Shown: positions 1-8,343, numbered from the stretch's first letter. The stretch is 64,000 nucleotides of DNA from Palsa-1233 sp031367105 (GCA_031367105.1 JANLPG010000030.1:1-64000); one strand, 5' to 3'. Program-made: numbers and translations. The notes: a model not told the origin generated them from the letters alone.

Positions 1-232
1 ACAATCTGACCGGAGCGGCGCTCTGTTCGGCGGGCGCCGCGGTATCGGCGTGTTCGGGAGCTGTCGCCGGCGGTTCTGTCCGCCGACCGGCCAGTCGGAC
101 CCCGAGGAACGCGGCGACCAGCACCCCACCGAAGATCAGGAGCGCCGGCACTCGGCCAAGTCGACGTCGACCGGCGGGATGGAACGGCGACGGGTCGGCA
201 TCGTGCGGTGGCTGTTCGTCGCGGCGCATCAT
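1..232 (-). CDS. Efflux RND periplasmic adaptor (CusB/CzcB-like), 5' end only
   Basis: Only the first 77 codons lie in the window; the gene runs off the left edge. The start is ATG at 232, in an ATGA overlap with the stop of the upstream TolC-type gene. The visible peptide has a basic, proline-rich cytoplasmic start, one hydrophobic segment at about residues 29-46, and then a low-complexity Ala/Pro/Glu linker. This is the layout of an inner-membrane-anchored periplasmic adaptor. The identification rests mainly on position: a TolC-type channel gene translationally coupled to an adaptor is the usual Cus/Czc arrangement, and the neighbouring Met/His-rich protein and metal ATPase fit metal efflux. 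No adaptor core domain (lipoyl or beta-barrel) is visible, so another membrane-anchored periplasmic protein is possible. Confidence 0.55.
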   Translation of the reverse strand, partial: MMRRDEQPPHDADPSPFHPAGRRRLGRVPALLIFGGVLVAAFLGVRLAGRRTEPPATAPEHADTAAPAEQSAAPVRL

Positions 233-1575
233 CGTTGGGCCCCCGGCGGCTGACGTGGTTCGGTGACCGCTGGGTCGAAGAGGGACTGGCCGAGAAGCAT
301 TTCGAGTTCGGCCAGCGCCGTCCCCTCATCGGCGTCGAGCTGGAACAGTTGCTGGCGATAGCGGTTCACCGTCATCCGCGCATCGAGCAGCATCGGCAGG
401 TCCACCTCACCGGCCTGATAGGCTGACAGCGCGGCACTCACGGTGGCTTCCGCCTGAGGCAGAATGGTGCCGACGTAGAGGTCGCGCAATGCGTTGCTGC
501 GCCGCACCACCGCGGCGAGTTCTCCGAGCCGACTGCGAGTGTCGGCCCGGAGGCCGCGCAGTTCTGCTTCGGCAGCGAGACGCATTGCCTCGGTCTCGCG
601 GCGCATCTCGAACTGGCGTCGACCGGCCCAGATCGGCACCGAGAATCCCAGCATCAGACTCACCATCCGGTCGGTCCCGCCGGCCATTGGCCGCTGGCCG
701 TAGATCGTGCCGACCTGCAGGTCGGGCCAAATCTCGCGACGAGCGCGCCGTTCGGCCGCCACTGCTGCCGTGACGTCGGCCTCCCCCGCGGCGAGCAGGG
801 GTCGGCCGACCAGCGCCGCACGTTCGAGGGAATCCCCGGTCGCCAACGTCTGCGGGAAGCGCGGAAGGGCAGGCGTCGGCACGGCAGTTTCGGCCGGACG
901 GTCGAGCAGTCCGTTGAGTCGCGCGGCGGCGGCTTCACGCATCGAACGCATTCGCGCGATTTCCTCACTCATCCGGTCGATTTCAATCGATGCCCGGAGG
1001 ACATCTGCCTGACGACCTCCGCCCACGGAGTACATTGTACGCGCCGTCGTCGCGATGTCGCGAAGCAGTATCTGCGTCGCGGTATTCACTTCGATCGTGC
1101 GATCGAGCTGGTAGATTTCGTAGAAGGCGATGGCCACGCGGGCTCGGAGCTCCCAGCCCACATCGGCGGCGCGAGCTCGGGCCGCCGTCGCCTGAGCTGC
1201 CGCCGCACGCCCCGCGAGCCCGAGCTGGCCAGCGATCGGGACCATCTGCATCAGTTGCACCTGGTTCATTCCGAGCGGATTCTGGAGCCCGAAACCGGGC
1301 AGGTTCCGGTTCATCGCACCAAACTGAATCTGCGGATCGGCAAGCGTGCTCACCGGCTTGATCCGGGCATCCGCCGCCACCGCCATCTGCCGGGCGGCTT
1401 CGAGTCGGGGGTTGCCGGCGTGGAGGAGCAGGAACACTTCGGCGAGCGTTACGCTCGGTGCGATGGTCCCAGCCGGTGCCTGCGCCGCTACCGTCGACGC
1501 CCAGAGACACAGTCCAATGCATTGTACAACTGTTGCGCGTCCAACCGGTCTCCGCACCAGGATCCTCCGTTGCAC
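229..1575 (-). CDS. TolC-family outer membrane efflux channel (CusC/CzcC-like)
   Basis: A 448-residue protein of the outer membrane factor family, the exit duct of tripartite efflux pumps. A basic N-terminus and a hydrophobic stretch ending in an Ala-Gln-Ala type cleavage site near residue 32 form a signal peptide. The rest is long amphipathic alpha-helix rich in Ala, Arg and Glu in two related halves, with the usual ARA/AEAT-type coiled-coil composition and a conserved region near residues 270-300 ending in short strand-like segments (LMLGFSVPIW). Length fits the family (420-480). It overlaps the adaptor start by ATGA, so the two are co-translated. The neighbouring copper-type genes make a Cus-like metal efflux role likely; the substrate itself cannot be read from this protein. 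Confidence 0.8.
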   Translation of the reverse strand: MQRRILVRRPVGRATVVQCIGLCLWASTVAAQAPAGTIAPSVTLAEVFLLLHAGNPRLEAARQMAVAADARIKPVSTLADPQIQFGAMNRNLPGFGLQNPLGMNQVQLMQMVPIAGQLGLAGRAAAAQATAARARAADVGWELRARVAIAFYEIYQLDRTIEVNTATQILLRDIATTARTMYSVGGGRQADVLRASIEIDRMSEEIARMRSMREAAAARLNGLLDRPAETAVPTPALPRFPQTLATGDSLERAALVGRPLLAAGEADVTAAVAAERRARREIWPDLQVGTIYGQRPMAGGTDRMVSLMLGFSVPIWAGRRQFEMRRETEAMRLAAEAELRGLRADTRSRLGELAAVVRRSNALRDLYVGTILPQAEATVSAALSAYQAGEVDLPMLLDARMTVNRYRQQLFQLDADEGTALAELEMLLGQSLFDPAVTEPRQPPGAQR

Positions 1576-1822
1576 GGTGATCTCACTCGTCTAACGAAGT
1601 GTAAATGGCGACCGCCAGCGCCGCGTGAACTGCGGGTTAAGGAGTGTTGAGCAAGCCAGCTTCGGCGTGACGGGTTGCCATCCTTCGGAGTGAGTTGCAT
1701 ACTCGCTCGTCAGAGCGATTGTGATCGCCAGCCTGACCCAGTCCATTTCTTGCCGTTCGCAGCGAAACCCTCCGTCGTGAGTCCAGCGCCACCGGCTTGC
1801 GACCCAACCAAGGACCAGAACA
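1576..1822. promoter_or_regulatory. Divergent intergenic region of the metal cluster
   Basis: These 247 bases separate the minus-strand efflux genes from the plus-strand Met/His-rich protein and ATPase, so promoters for both directions should lie here. A short palindrome, GCGAT-N4-ATCGC at 1715-1728, is a possible operator. AAGGA at about 1809-1813 precedes the ATG at 1823 as a ribosome binding site. I could not assign convincing -35/-10 pairs or a named metal-regulator box. Confidence 0.35.
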
Positions 1823-2392
1823 ATGATGCCCTTTCCCCGACGCAAGACTTCCCTGGCGCGTTCTGCGCTGTTGGCGCTACTGCTGGCTGGTACGACGGCA
1901 ACCGTTGTGGCGCAGACGCCCAAGACCGCTCCCAAGGCGATGCCGCAGCATATGCAAGGAATGAAGCCGATGTCCGGCATGAACGGGATGATGGAGGGTC
2001 CCCACCACGCACTGGCGATGGCCTACCGCGACAACCTCACGACCTTCGCTCGGGCGGTTCAGACTGACGTGTCTCGGTCGCACACCGTCGACGTTGAACT
2101 CGCCCGGCCGGCAGCGGCCGAAATGCGACGCAGTTTTGACCAGATGGTTGAACACCATAAAGGTCAGCTGGCAGCTGGTGGCCCTCACATGGATCCAGCG
2201 ATGATGGGAATGATGAAGGATATGGAGGCTCACGTCGCGGCGCTCGGCCAGCACCTGACGGCCTTCGAGACCGAAGTGGCTGGGAGTGCGCCCGATCCCA
2301 AGCAGGTCACCATGCACACTGCGGCGATCCTGAAGGAATGCGCGGGCATGCCGATGAAGCCGATGAATGCCACATCGCATCAGATGAAGTGA
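1823..2392 (+). CDS. Met/His-rich exported protein, probable periplasmic copper-binding protein
   Basis: A 189-residue protein of unknown family. It has a clear signal peptide (basic MMPFPRRK, hydrophobic core, cleavage after VVA near residue 30). The mature N-terminus is dense in methionine and histidine (PQHMQGMKPMSGMNGMM, then HH), and further Met/His pairs follow through the helical body (VEHHKGQ, HMDPAMMGMMKDM). The C-terminus has CAGMPMKPMN. Such Met/His patterns bind Cu(I) or Cu(II) in known periplasmic copper chaperones, so copper buffering is inferred from composition and from the adjacent ATPase and efflux channel. It is not a canonical CopC, PcoE or DUF305 protein that I can recognise. 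Ribosome binding site AAGGA lies 9 bases upstream. The 48-residue peptide gene starts 3 bases after its stop. Confidence 0.65.
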   Translation: MMPFPRRKTSLARSALLALLLAGTTATVVAQTPKTAPKAMPQHMQGMKPMSGMNGMMEGPHHALAMAYRDNLTTFARAVQTDVSRSHTVDVELARPAAAEMRRSFDQMVEHHKGQLAAGGPHMDPAMMGMMKDMEAHVAALGQHLTAFETEVAGSAPDPKQVTMHTAAILKECAGMPMKPMNATSHQMK

Positions 2393-2395
2393 CTC

Positions 2396-2542
2396 ATGAT
2401 GACGACAGCGACGCAGAACGGTCAGCACGGCCTCATGGGAGGGAACGGACTCATGGGAGGCTCAGGGCTCTATTCGGTCATTGGCGTCCTCCTCGTCGTG
2501 CTCCTGATTGTTGCGATCTTCAGAATGGCGCAGCGGAGGTAA
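2396..2542 (+). CDS. Small single-pass membrane peptide of the metal cluster
   Basis: A 48-codon ORF beginning with two ATG codons at 2396 and 2399 and ending TAA at 2540-2542. The first 26 residues are Gly/Met/Asn rich (HGLMGGNGLMGG). Then comes one hydrophobic helix at residues 26-41 (YSVIGVLLVVLLIVAIF) and a basic tail RMAQRR, which by the positive-inside rule puts the N-terminus in the periplasm. It sits 3 bases after the Met/His-rich gene and 57 bases before the ATPase, so it is almost certainly in the same transcript. Tiny membrane peptides accompany several metal and respiratory systems, but no family is recognisable. The Shine-Dalgarno sequence is weak (GAAGTGA), which suggests coupling to the upstream gene. 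Reality is judged from position, codon pattern and the coherent topology. Confidence 0.55.
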   Translation: MMTTATQNGQHGLMGGNGLMGGSGLYSVIGVLLVVLLIVAIFRMAQRR

Positions 2543-2546
2543 CCGT

Positions 2547-2578
2547 TCAGCATCGCCGTGACTTCACGGCGATGCTGA
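2547..2578 (+). promoter_or_regulatory. Strong hairpin/palindrome between small peptide gene and ATPase gene
   Basis: An almost perfect inverted repeat with arms 2547-2561 and 2564-2578 (15 bp, 2-base centre; as RNA a 14-bp stem with a 4-base loop). It begins 5 bases after the upstream stop and ends 21 bases before the ATPase start. No U-tract follows, so a classical intrinsic terminator is unlikely. It may attenuate, stabilise or process the mRNA, or act as a DNA operator for the ATPase gene. Confidence 0.5.
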
Positions 2579-2599
2579 TAGCCTGAGGTCGCATCCGGT

Positions 2600-4654
2600 A
2601 TGCCAGCAGCAGCGCACCAGCACCACCCCAGCCCATCCCAGACGGTGAAGGCTCCGACCGGCCACGACCACGCGGCGATGATGGCCGACCCGGCGCACGC
2701 CAAGGCAATGGAAGTCGATATGCGACGCCGGTTCTGGGTCGCACTCGCCTTCACTGTGCCCACCGCGTTACTAGCCGGGCACGTGCCGGGGCTCCCCATA
2801 CTGGCAAAACCTCCACTGAGCAGCTGGCTCGGGCTGGCGCTCGCGACGCCCGTCGTCTGGTGGTGTGGCTGGATCTTCATCGCTGGCAGTTATTTCGCCC
2901 TGAAACGGCGCGCGCTCGATATGTCTGTCCTCATCGCAACCGGCGTCCTCGCCGCGTACCTCAGCAGTGTGTATCTCACCATCGTCGGGTATCCCGTCGC
3001 CTATTACGAAGCGGCGACCATGCTGGTGACCTTCGTCCTGTTCGGGCATTGGATGGAGATGAAGTCTCGTCGCGGCACCTCCGACGCGATCCGTGCGCTC
3101 TTCGACCTGGTTCCACCGATGGCGCGGGTACTGCGCGACGGCCGGGAGGTGGATGTCCCGACCAGTGAGGTGGTGGTGGGGGATCTGCTTCGCCTCCGAG
3201 CGGGCGACAAGATCCCGGTCGATGGTGAACTCACGGACGGCGACACCGATGTGGATGAGTCGCTCGTGACAGGCGAGAGCGTACCGGTGGCACGACACCC
3301 TGGCGACGGGGTCGTCGGAGGCGCAATCAATGTCAGCTCAGCCGTCACAATGCGGGCGACAAAAGTCGGTCGCGATACTGTGCTCGCGCAGATTGGAGCC
3401 CTCGTGGCCGCGGCGCAGAATTCCAAGGCGCCAGGCCAGCGGCTCGCCGACCGCGCAGCAGCGATCCTCGTCGTGGTAGCGGTGGGGGCCGGGGTGCTGA
3501 CCTTCGTCGGCTGGCGGCTGGTAGCCGGTGAACCGTTCCTCACCGCGCTCACTTTTGCGATCTCGGCCGTGGTGATCGCCTGCCCCGATGCCTTGGGCCT
3601 GGCGACTCCGACCGCCGTCGCCGTGGCAACGGGGTTGGGTGCCAAACACAACATCCTCATCAAGGATGCCGCCACGCTGGAAGGGGTGAGCCGGATTCAG
3701 ACCGTCGTACTCGACAAGACCGGTACCCTGACCGAAGGGAAGCCCAGCGTCACCGACGTCGTCGCGGCGACCGGCGTGGACGAAACAACCGTGCTCGCCA
3801 CCGCTGCGGCCGCCTCAGCGCAGGCAAGCCACCCGCTCTCCCTCGCCATCACGAGCGCTGCCACGGAACGTGGAGCGGTCCCCGCGCAGCCGGCCACGAA
3901 CGTCGAAAACATTGCTGGCTTTGGTCTCAAGGCCCGTATCGGCGAGGCTGTCTTGCTCACTGGCAATGCGAAACTGCTCGAGCAGGAGGGAGTGGACCTC
4001 GCACCGGTGCGCGAGGCCGGCGATCGACTCGCTGCTGCCGGCCGCTCGCTCAGCTACGTGGCGCTCGCGGGTCGAGCCCTCGGAGTAATCGGCATTACCG
4101 ACGCCATCAGGCCGAGCTCCGCCCGAGCGATCCAGGAGCTCCGTCAGATGGGAATCACACCGGTACTGTTGAGCGGGGACCTGCGCCCGGTTGCGGAACG
4201 CGTCGCCGCCGAAGTGGGAATTGAGCAGGTCTTTGCCGAGGTGCGGCCCGAACAGAAGGCCAACTACGTCAAGCAACTTCAGGAAGCGGGACAGTTCACC
4301 GCGATGGTGGGCGACGGTGTCAACGACGCGCCCGCCCTGGCCCAATCCGACATCGGTATTGCGATCGGGGCGGGGACAGATGTGGCCATCCAGGCCGCAC
4401 AGGTCGTGCTGATGCGGTCCGATCCGGCCGACATCGTGCGGGCGGTACGCCTGAGCAAGGCAACCGTCCGGAAAATGAAGCAGAATCTGGCGTGGGCGAG
4501 TGTCTACAACGTGCTGGCGATTCCGGTGGCCGCCGGCGTGTTCTATCGCTCGCTCGGTTGGTCGCTCCGGCCGGAGGTTTCCGCCCTGCTGATGTCGCTC
4601 TCCTCCATCATCGTCGCCGTAAACGCTGTCTCCTTGCGGCGGGCGAAAATCTGA
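2600..4654 (+). CDS. Heavy-metal P1B-type ATPase, CopB-like, with CPD motif
   Basis: A 684-residue metal-exporting P-type ATPase of the inner membrane. It lacks an N-terminal HMA domain and instead begins with a His-rich tail (HQHH, HDH), as in CopB-type pumps. Membrane segments near residues 46-110 and 120-140 are followed by the actuator domain with TGES, then the metal-site helix, the phosphorylation motif DKTGT (Asp372), SHPLS (the HP motif of P1B ATPases) and GDGVND (571-576). The last two helices hold YN and MSLSS. The CPx motif reads C328-P329-D330 where copper CPC or CopB-type CPH would be expected. I infer copper from the His-rich tail and neighbours, but the Asp leaves specificity open. 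The ATG at 2600 has only a weak ribosome binding site; ATG codons at residues 27, 28 and 41 are alternatives that would remove the His tail. Confidence 0.88.
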   Translation: MPAAAHQHHPSPSQTVKAPTGHDHAAMMADPAHAKAMEVDMRRRFWVALAFTVPTALLAGHVPGLPILAKPPLSSWLGLALATPVVWWCGWIFIAGSYFALKRRALDMSVLIATGVLAAYLSSVYLTIVGYPVAYYEAATMLVTFVLFGHWMEMKSRRGTSDAIRALFDLVPPMARVLRDGREVDVPTSEVVVGDLLRLRAGDKIPVDGELTDGDTDVDESLVTGESVPVARHPGDGVVGGAINVSSAVTMRATKVGRDTVLAQIGALVAAAQNSKAPGQRLADRAAAILVVVAVGAGVLTFVGWRLVAGEPFLTALTFAISAVVIACPDALGLATPTAVAVATGLGAKHNILIKDAATLEGVSRIQTVVLDKTGTLTEGKPSVTDVVAATGVDETTVLATAAAASAQASHPLSLAITSAATERGAVPAQPATNVENIAGFGLKARIGEAVLLTGNAKLLEQEGVDLAPVREAGDRLAAAGRSLSYVALAGRALGVIGITDAIRPSSARAIQELRQMGITPVLLSGDLRPVAERVAAEVGIEQVFAEVRPEQKANYVKQLQEAGQFTAMVGDGVNDAPALAQSDIGIAIGAGTDVAIQAAQVVLMRSDPADIVRAVRLSKATVRKMKQNLAWASVYNVLAIPVAAGVFYRSLGWSLRPEVSALLMSLSSIIVAVNAVSLRRAKI

Positions 4655-4658
4655 GGCC

Positions 4659-5666
4659 TTACGCGGGATAGTACTCGCGATACCATTCGATGAAGCGTGC
4701 CACACCAACCGTCAGCGGCGTACCCGGATGGAAGCCGCAATCACGTGCCAGATCGGCGACGTCAGCATAGGTTGCCGCCACATCACCGGGCTGCATCGGC
4801 AACAGGTTGCGCACGGCCACCTTGCCAAGATTCGCCTCTACCGCCTCAATCAGTTCGTTCAACTCATTGGGCGCATTGTTCCCGATATTGTACAGCTGAT
4901 ACGGGGCGGAACTGGTCGCCGGGTCGGGGCGCAAGCTCTCCCACTCGGGGTTGGGCTGGGCCACACGATCCGATGCCCGCACCACACCTTCCACGATATC
5001 ATCGATGTAGGTGAAGTCACGCTGCATCACGCCGTGGTTGAATACGTCGATGGGACGGCCTTCAAGAATCGCCTTGGTGAAGAGGAAGAGTGCCATATCG
5101 GGACGGCCCCAGGGACCGTACACCGTGAAAAAGCGCAGTCCTGTCGTCGGCAATCGATAGAGGTGAGCATAGGAGTGTGCCATCAGCTCATTCGCTTTCT
5201 TGGTGGCCGCGTAGAGCGACACCGGATGATCGACCCCCTGATGCACTGAAAACGGCATTGCGGTATCGAGGCCGTAGACCGACGAGGTCGACGCGAAGGT
5301 CAGGTGCTCCGAGCCGAAATGGCGGCAACCCTCGAGCACGTGCAGGAACCCCAGCACGTTGCTCTGGATATACGCGTGCGGATGGGTCACCGAATAGCGC
5401 ACCCCTGCCTGCGCGGCGAGGTGAATCACCCGGGGAAATCGCTCCGTGCGGAAGAGCGCGTCCATTGCACCCTGATCTTCCAGGTTGATCTGGACGAAGC
5501 GGAAGTTGGGGTGGCGCTGGAGGCGCGCGAGCCGGGCCCGTTTGAGGGTCGGATCGTAGTAGGGGTTCAGATTGTCGAGCCCCACAACCTCGTCACCCCG
5601 CGCCAGGAGCTTCTCACTCGTGTGGTAGCCGATAAATCCGGCGGCCCCAGTTACCAGATGCTTCAT
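4659..5666 (-). CDS. NAD-dependent epimerase, UDP-glucuronate 4-epimerase-like
   Basis: A 335-residue extended short-chain dehydrogenase/reductase. The Rossmann motif GAAGFIG lies at residues 7-13, the substrate region contains LAAQAGVRYS, and the catalytic Tyr/Lys pair is YAATKKANE with Ser in ASTSSVYG upstream. The AAQAGVRYS...NPHAY-like block and the DNLNPYYD segment are typical of UDP-glucuronate 4-epimerases (GAE/CapI, Cap1J), which make UDP-galacturonate for capsules and LPS. A good ribosome binding site (GAAAGGACGAGG) precedes the ATG. The gene is last in the hflX run, and its stop is only 4 bases from the convergent ATPase stop. UDP-glucuronate would come from the Ugd encoded at 57145-58449. 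Confidence 0.8.
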   Translation of the reverse strand: MKHLVTGAAGFIGYHTSEKLLARGDEVVGLDNLNPYYDPTLKRARLARLQRHPNFRFVQINLEDQGAMDALFRTERFPRVIHLAAQAGVRYSVTHPHAYIQSNVLGFLHVLEGCRHFGSEHLTFASTSSVYGLDTAMPFSVHQGVDHPVSLYAATKKANELMAHSYAHLYRLPTTGLRFFTVYGPWGRPDMALFLFTKAILEGRPIDVFNHGVMQRDFTYIDDIVEGVVRASDRVAQPNPEWESLRPDPATSSAPYQLYNIGNNAPNELNELIEAVEANLGKVAVRNLLPMQPGDVAATYADVADLARDCGFHPGTPLTVGVARFIEWYREYYPA

Positions 5667-5700
5667 GTGCCTCGTCCTTTCAGGGCGGGTCAGGAGAGAT

Positions 5701-6945
5701 TCAGACCGGAACGACCGCGATGCCGTCCCGGCGGAGTTGTTCGGTACGCCACGGCTCCAGGCGAACCGTCACGGCCAGCTGGTCGCCGTCCAGCGACTGG
5801 CCGAGGACATCCCCGACCCGGTGCAGCTGTCCCAGCCGCTTCCCATCCCCCGGACTCAGCAGGACGCGTACCACGGGGCGGATGGCCTCGGCGCGGCCGC
5901 GGAGCTCGGCTTTGAGCGGGAAGAGACCGTCGGTTCGCATCGTGGTCGTGAAAATTGCGTCGGGATAGAGTTCCCTTGCGCGCGTCGCGAATCCGGCGGG
6001 ATCTTCCAGCGCGTCCAGCTTGTTGAAAACCACCAGCGTTGGCCGCTCGGCGAGTCCGAGTTCATCGAGGACCCCGTGCACGGTCGCCAGATGGTCTTCC
6101 CATTCGGGGTGCGACGCATCACTGATGTGCAAGAGGAGATCCGAATTGCCGGCTTCCTCGAGCGTCGCCCGGAACGAAGCCACCAGATGGTGTGGCAGCT
6201 TGCGGATGAATCCGACGGTGTCGCTCACCCGGACCCGAAGGTTCTCGCCCAGGTCGACTTCGCGCGTCAGGGTATCGAGTGTCGCGAAGAGGCGGTCTTC
6301 GACGAAGATCTCGTGTTCTCCCGAGAGAGCCCGGAGAATGCTCGACTTCCCCGCGTTGGTATAGCCGACCAGGGCAGCGGAGAGCATCGGGCTCCGCCCT
6401 GCGCGAATCGTCTCGCGGTGCCGCGCCACATCCTGCAGCTTCTCGCGCAGGAGGGAGATCTTCTGCCGGATCATTCGCCGGTCAGATTCGAGCTGGGTTT
6501 CCCCAGGGCCGCGCAAGCCGATCCCGCCGCGAGTGCGCGACAAGTGAGTCCACATCCGCGTCAGTCGCGGTAGCAGATATTGCAGTTGCGCCAGTTCGAC
6601 CTGCAGCTTGGCTTCGTGAGTCCGGGCCCTGGTCGCGAAGATGTCGAGGATCAGCTCGGCGCGATCCATCACGCGCGTCCCGAGAATCTCTTCGAGTGAT
6701 TGCCCCTGCGCCGGTGTCAGCTCCTCGTCGAAGATGATGAGCGTGGCCGACAGCGCCTTCACGAGCAGGCGAAGCTCCTCGACCTTCCCTTCCCCAATGA
6801 GCGTAGCAGCACTCGCTGTGGCCAGCTGCTGCGTCAGTGTGCCAGCGACATCAGCACCCGCCGTGTCGACAAGGCGCGCGAGCTCGGCGAGGTGCTCATC
6901 CATCTTGGACACGTCGGGGCTGCCCTTGCGCGGTGCAGCAACCAT
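5701..6945 (-). CDS. hflX: Ribosome-associated GTPase HflX
   Basis: HflX is a translation-factor GTPase that binds the 50S subunit and splits stalled ribosomes. The 414 residues show the N-terminal HflX domain with the family signature RGGIGLRGPGETQLESDRR (139-157), a helical linker, then the G domain: G1 GYTNAGKSS (194-202), G3 DTVGFIRKLP, and G4 NKLD. Length is normal for the short HflX form. The annotated ATG at 6945 lacks a good ribosome binding site, and the frame stays open upstream with sequence (PPRERVIM) that resembles the usual start of the HflX fold. GGAGG at 6997-7001 lies 15 bases before an in-frame CTG at 6981, so the protein may be about 12 residues longer. It follows rarA at 96 bases. 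Confidence 0.93.
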   Translation of the reverse strand: MVAAPRKGSPDVSKMDEHLAELARLVDTAGADVAGTLTQQLATASAATLIGEGKVEELRLLVKALSATLIIFDEELTPAQGQSLEEILGTRVMDRAELILDIFATRARTHEAKLQVELAQLQYLLPRLTRMWTHLSRTRGGIGLRGPGETQLESDRRMIRQKISLLREKLQDVARHRETIRAGRSPMLSAALVGYTNAGKSSILRALSGEHEIFVEDRLFATLDTLTREVDLGENLRVRVSDTVGFIRKLPHHLVASFRATLEEAGNSDLLLHISDASHPEWEDHLATVHGVLDELGLAERPTLVVFNKLDALEDPAGFATRARELYPDAIFTTTMRTDGLFPLKAELRGRAEAIRPVVRVLLSPGDGKRLGQLHRVGDVLGQSLDGDQLAVTVRLEPWRTEQLRRDGIAVVPV

Positions 6946-7041
6946 GATGACGCGCTCGCGTGGCGGGACAACGGCAATCAGCGGCTTGATACGTTGCCTC
7001 CAGACAAGGTCGATATTGGCAAGATAGTCCTGCGCCAGGGC

Positions 7042-8343
7042 TCAGGAATCGGGGGTGTCGTGCGCCTGCCACCAGCGGAGACGTTCGGCGATCCGTTTCT
7101 CGTACCCAAACGCGCTCGGCTCGTAAAAGTGTTCGGCCGCTACGTCACCGGGGAGGTAGGTCTGCGGCAGGTATCCGGCCGAGGAATCGAAGGCGTAGCG
7201 ATAGCCGGCCCCGTAGCCGAGTTCCTTCATCAGGTTGGTCGGCGCATTGCGAATGTGCAGGGGCACGGGAGCGGCGGGCGTGTTGGCCGCCGAGGCCTGG
7301 GCGGCCCCCCACGCGAGATAGATCCGATTCGACTTGGGCGCCGTCGCGAGATAGACCGCAGCTTCGGCGAGTGCGAGATCGCCTTCGGGGCTGCCGAGCA
7401 TTTGCCAGGCATCCCGCGCGGCGATGGTGAGTCCCAGCGCAGCGGGATCGGCCAGCCCGATATCTTCCGAGGCCATCCGGATCAGTCGCCGCGCGACATA
7501 CAGGCCATCTTCGCCACCCGCCATCATCCGGGCGAGCCAATACAGCGCCGCCTGGGGATCACTTCCGCGCACCGACTTGTGCAACGCCGAGACCAGGTCG
7601 TAGTGCTGTTCGCGATTCTTGTCGAAGACCGCCACCCGTCGCGCCAGGGCTTCCACCGCAATCTCGCGAGTCACCACGCCCTTGGGGCCGACCTGTTGGG
7701 CGGCCGCCTCCAGCACCGTGAGGACCCGCCGGGCGTCACCGTCGGCCAACTCCGCGAGGGCGTCCCGCGCCTCGTCCGGCATGGTGAGCTCAAGGGTGCC
7801 GAGGCCGTCATCCCGGTCGGCAAGCGCGCGATCGATGACACGGCGCAAGTCAGCAGCGGAAAGTGCTTCGAGTACCCAGACACGACAACGCGACAGCAGG
7901 GCGCCGTTCAATTCAAACGACGGGTTTTCCGTAGTCGCTCCGAACAGCGTGACCACCCCCTGCTCGACTGCGGGGAGGAGCGCGTCCTGTTGTCCGCGGT
8001 TGAACCGATGGATTTCGTCGCAAAACAGCACCGTTCCGCGACCCAGCCTTCGACGATCCTCCGCCTCCTTGATCAACTCCCGCAATCGCGGGATGCCTTC
8101 AGAGACAGCGCTGAGGGGGACAAACTGGCGGGCCGTGTACCGCGCTACGAGGCGTGCGAGCGTGGTCTTCCCGGTGCCCGGGGGGCCCCAGAGAATCGTG
8201 CTTCCGACGTCGCCACGACGGATTGCGTCGCCGAGTGGTTTCCCTGGGGTGAGTAGCTGCTGTTGCCCGACAAAGGTATCAAGCGTGCGCGGTCGCATTC
8301 GCGCCGCGAGGGGTTCCGGCGGAGAGAAGAGCGAATCGCTCAC
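7042..8343 (-). CDS. rarA: Replication-associated recombination protein RarA (MgsA)
   Basis: RarA is an AAA+ ATPase related to clamp loaders that acts at stalled replication forks. The 433 residues show the conserved start LDTFVGQQ, Walker A GPPGTGKT (53-60), Walker B LFCDEIHRFN (about 106-114), sensor 1 GATTENPSFELN and the arginine finger SRC. The C-terminal part contains the RarA-specific helical/tetramerisation region (HKSVRGSDPQAALYWLARM, AEHFYEP). Its ATG overlaps the stop of the upstream nucleotidyltransferase gene by ATGA, indicating coupling. Confidence 0.95.
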   Translation of the reverse strand: MSDSLFSPPEPLAARMRPRTLDTFVGQQQLLTPGKPLGDAIRRGDVGSTILWGPPGTGKTTLARLVARYTARQFVPLSAVSEGIPRLRELIKEAEDRRRLGRGTVLFCDEIHRFNRGQQDALLPAVEQGVVTLFGATTENPSFELNGALLSRCRVWVLEALSAADLRRVIDRALADRDDGLGTLELTMPDEARDALAELADGDARRVLTVLEAAAQQVGPKGVVTREIAVEALARRVAVFDKNREQHYDLVSALHKSVRGSDPQAALYWLARMMAGGEDGLYVARRLIRMASEDIGLADPAALGLTIAARDAWQMLGSPEGDLALAEAAVYLATAPKSNRIYLAWGAAQASAANTPAAPVPLHIRNAPTNLMKELGYGAGYRYAFDSSAGYLPQTYLPGDVAAEHFYEPSAFGYEKRIAERLRWWQAHDTPDS

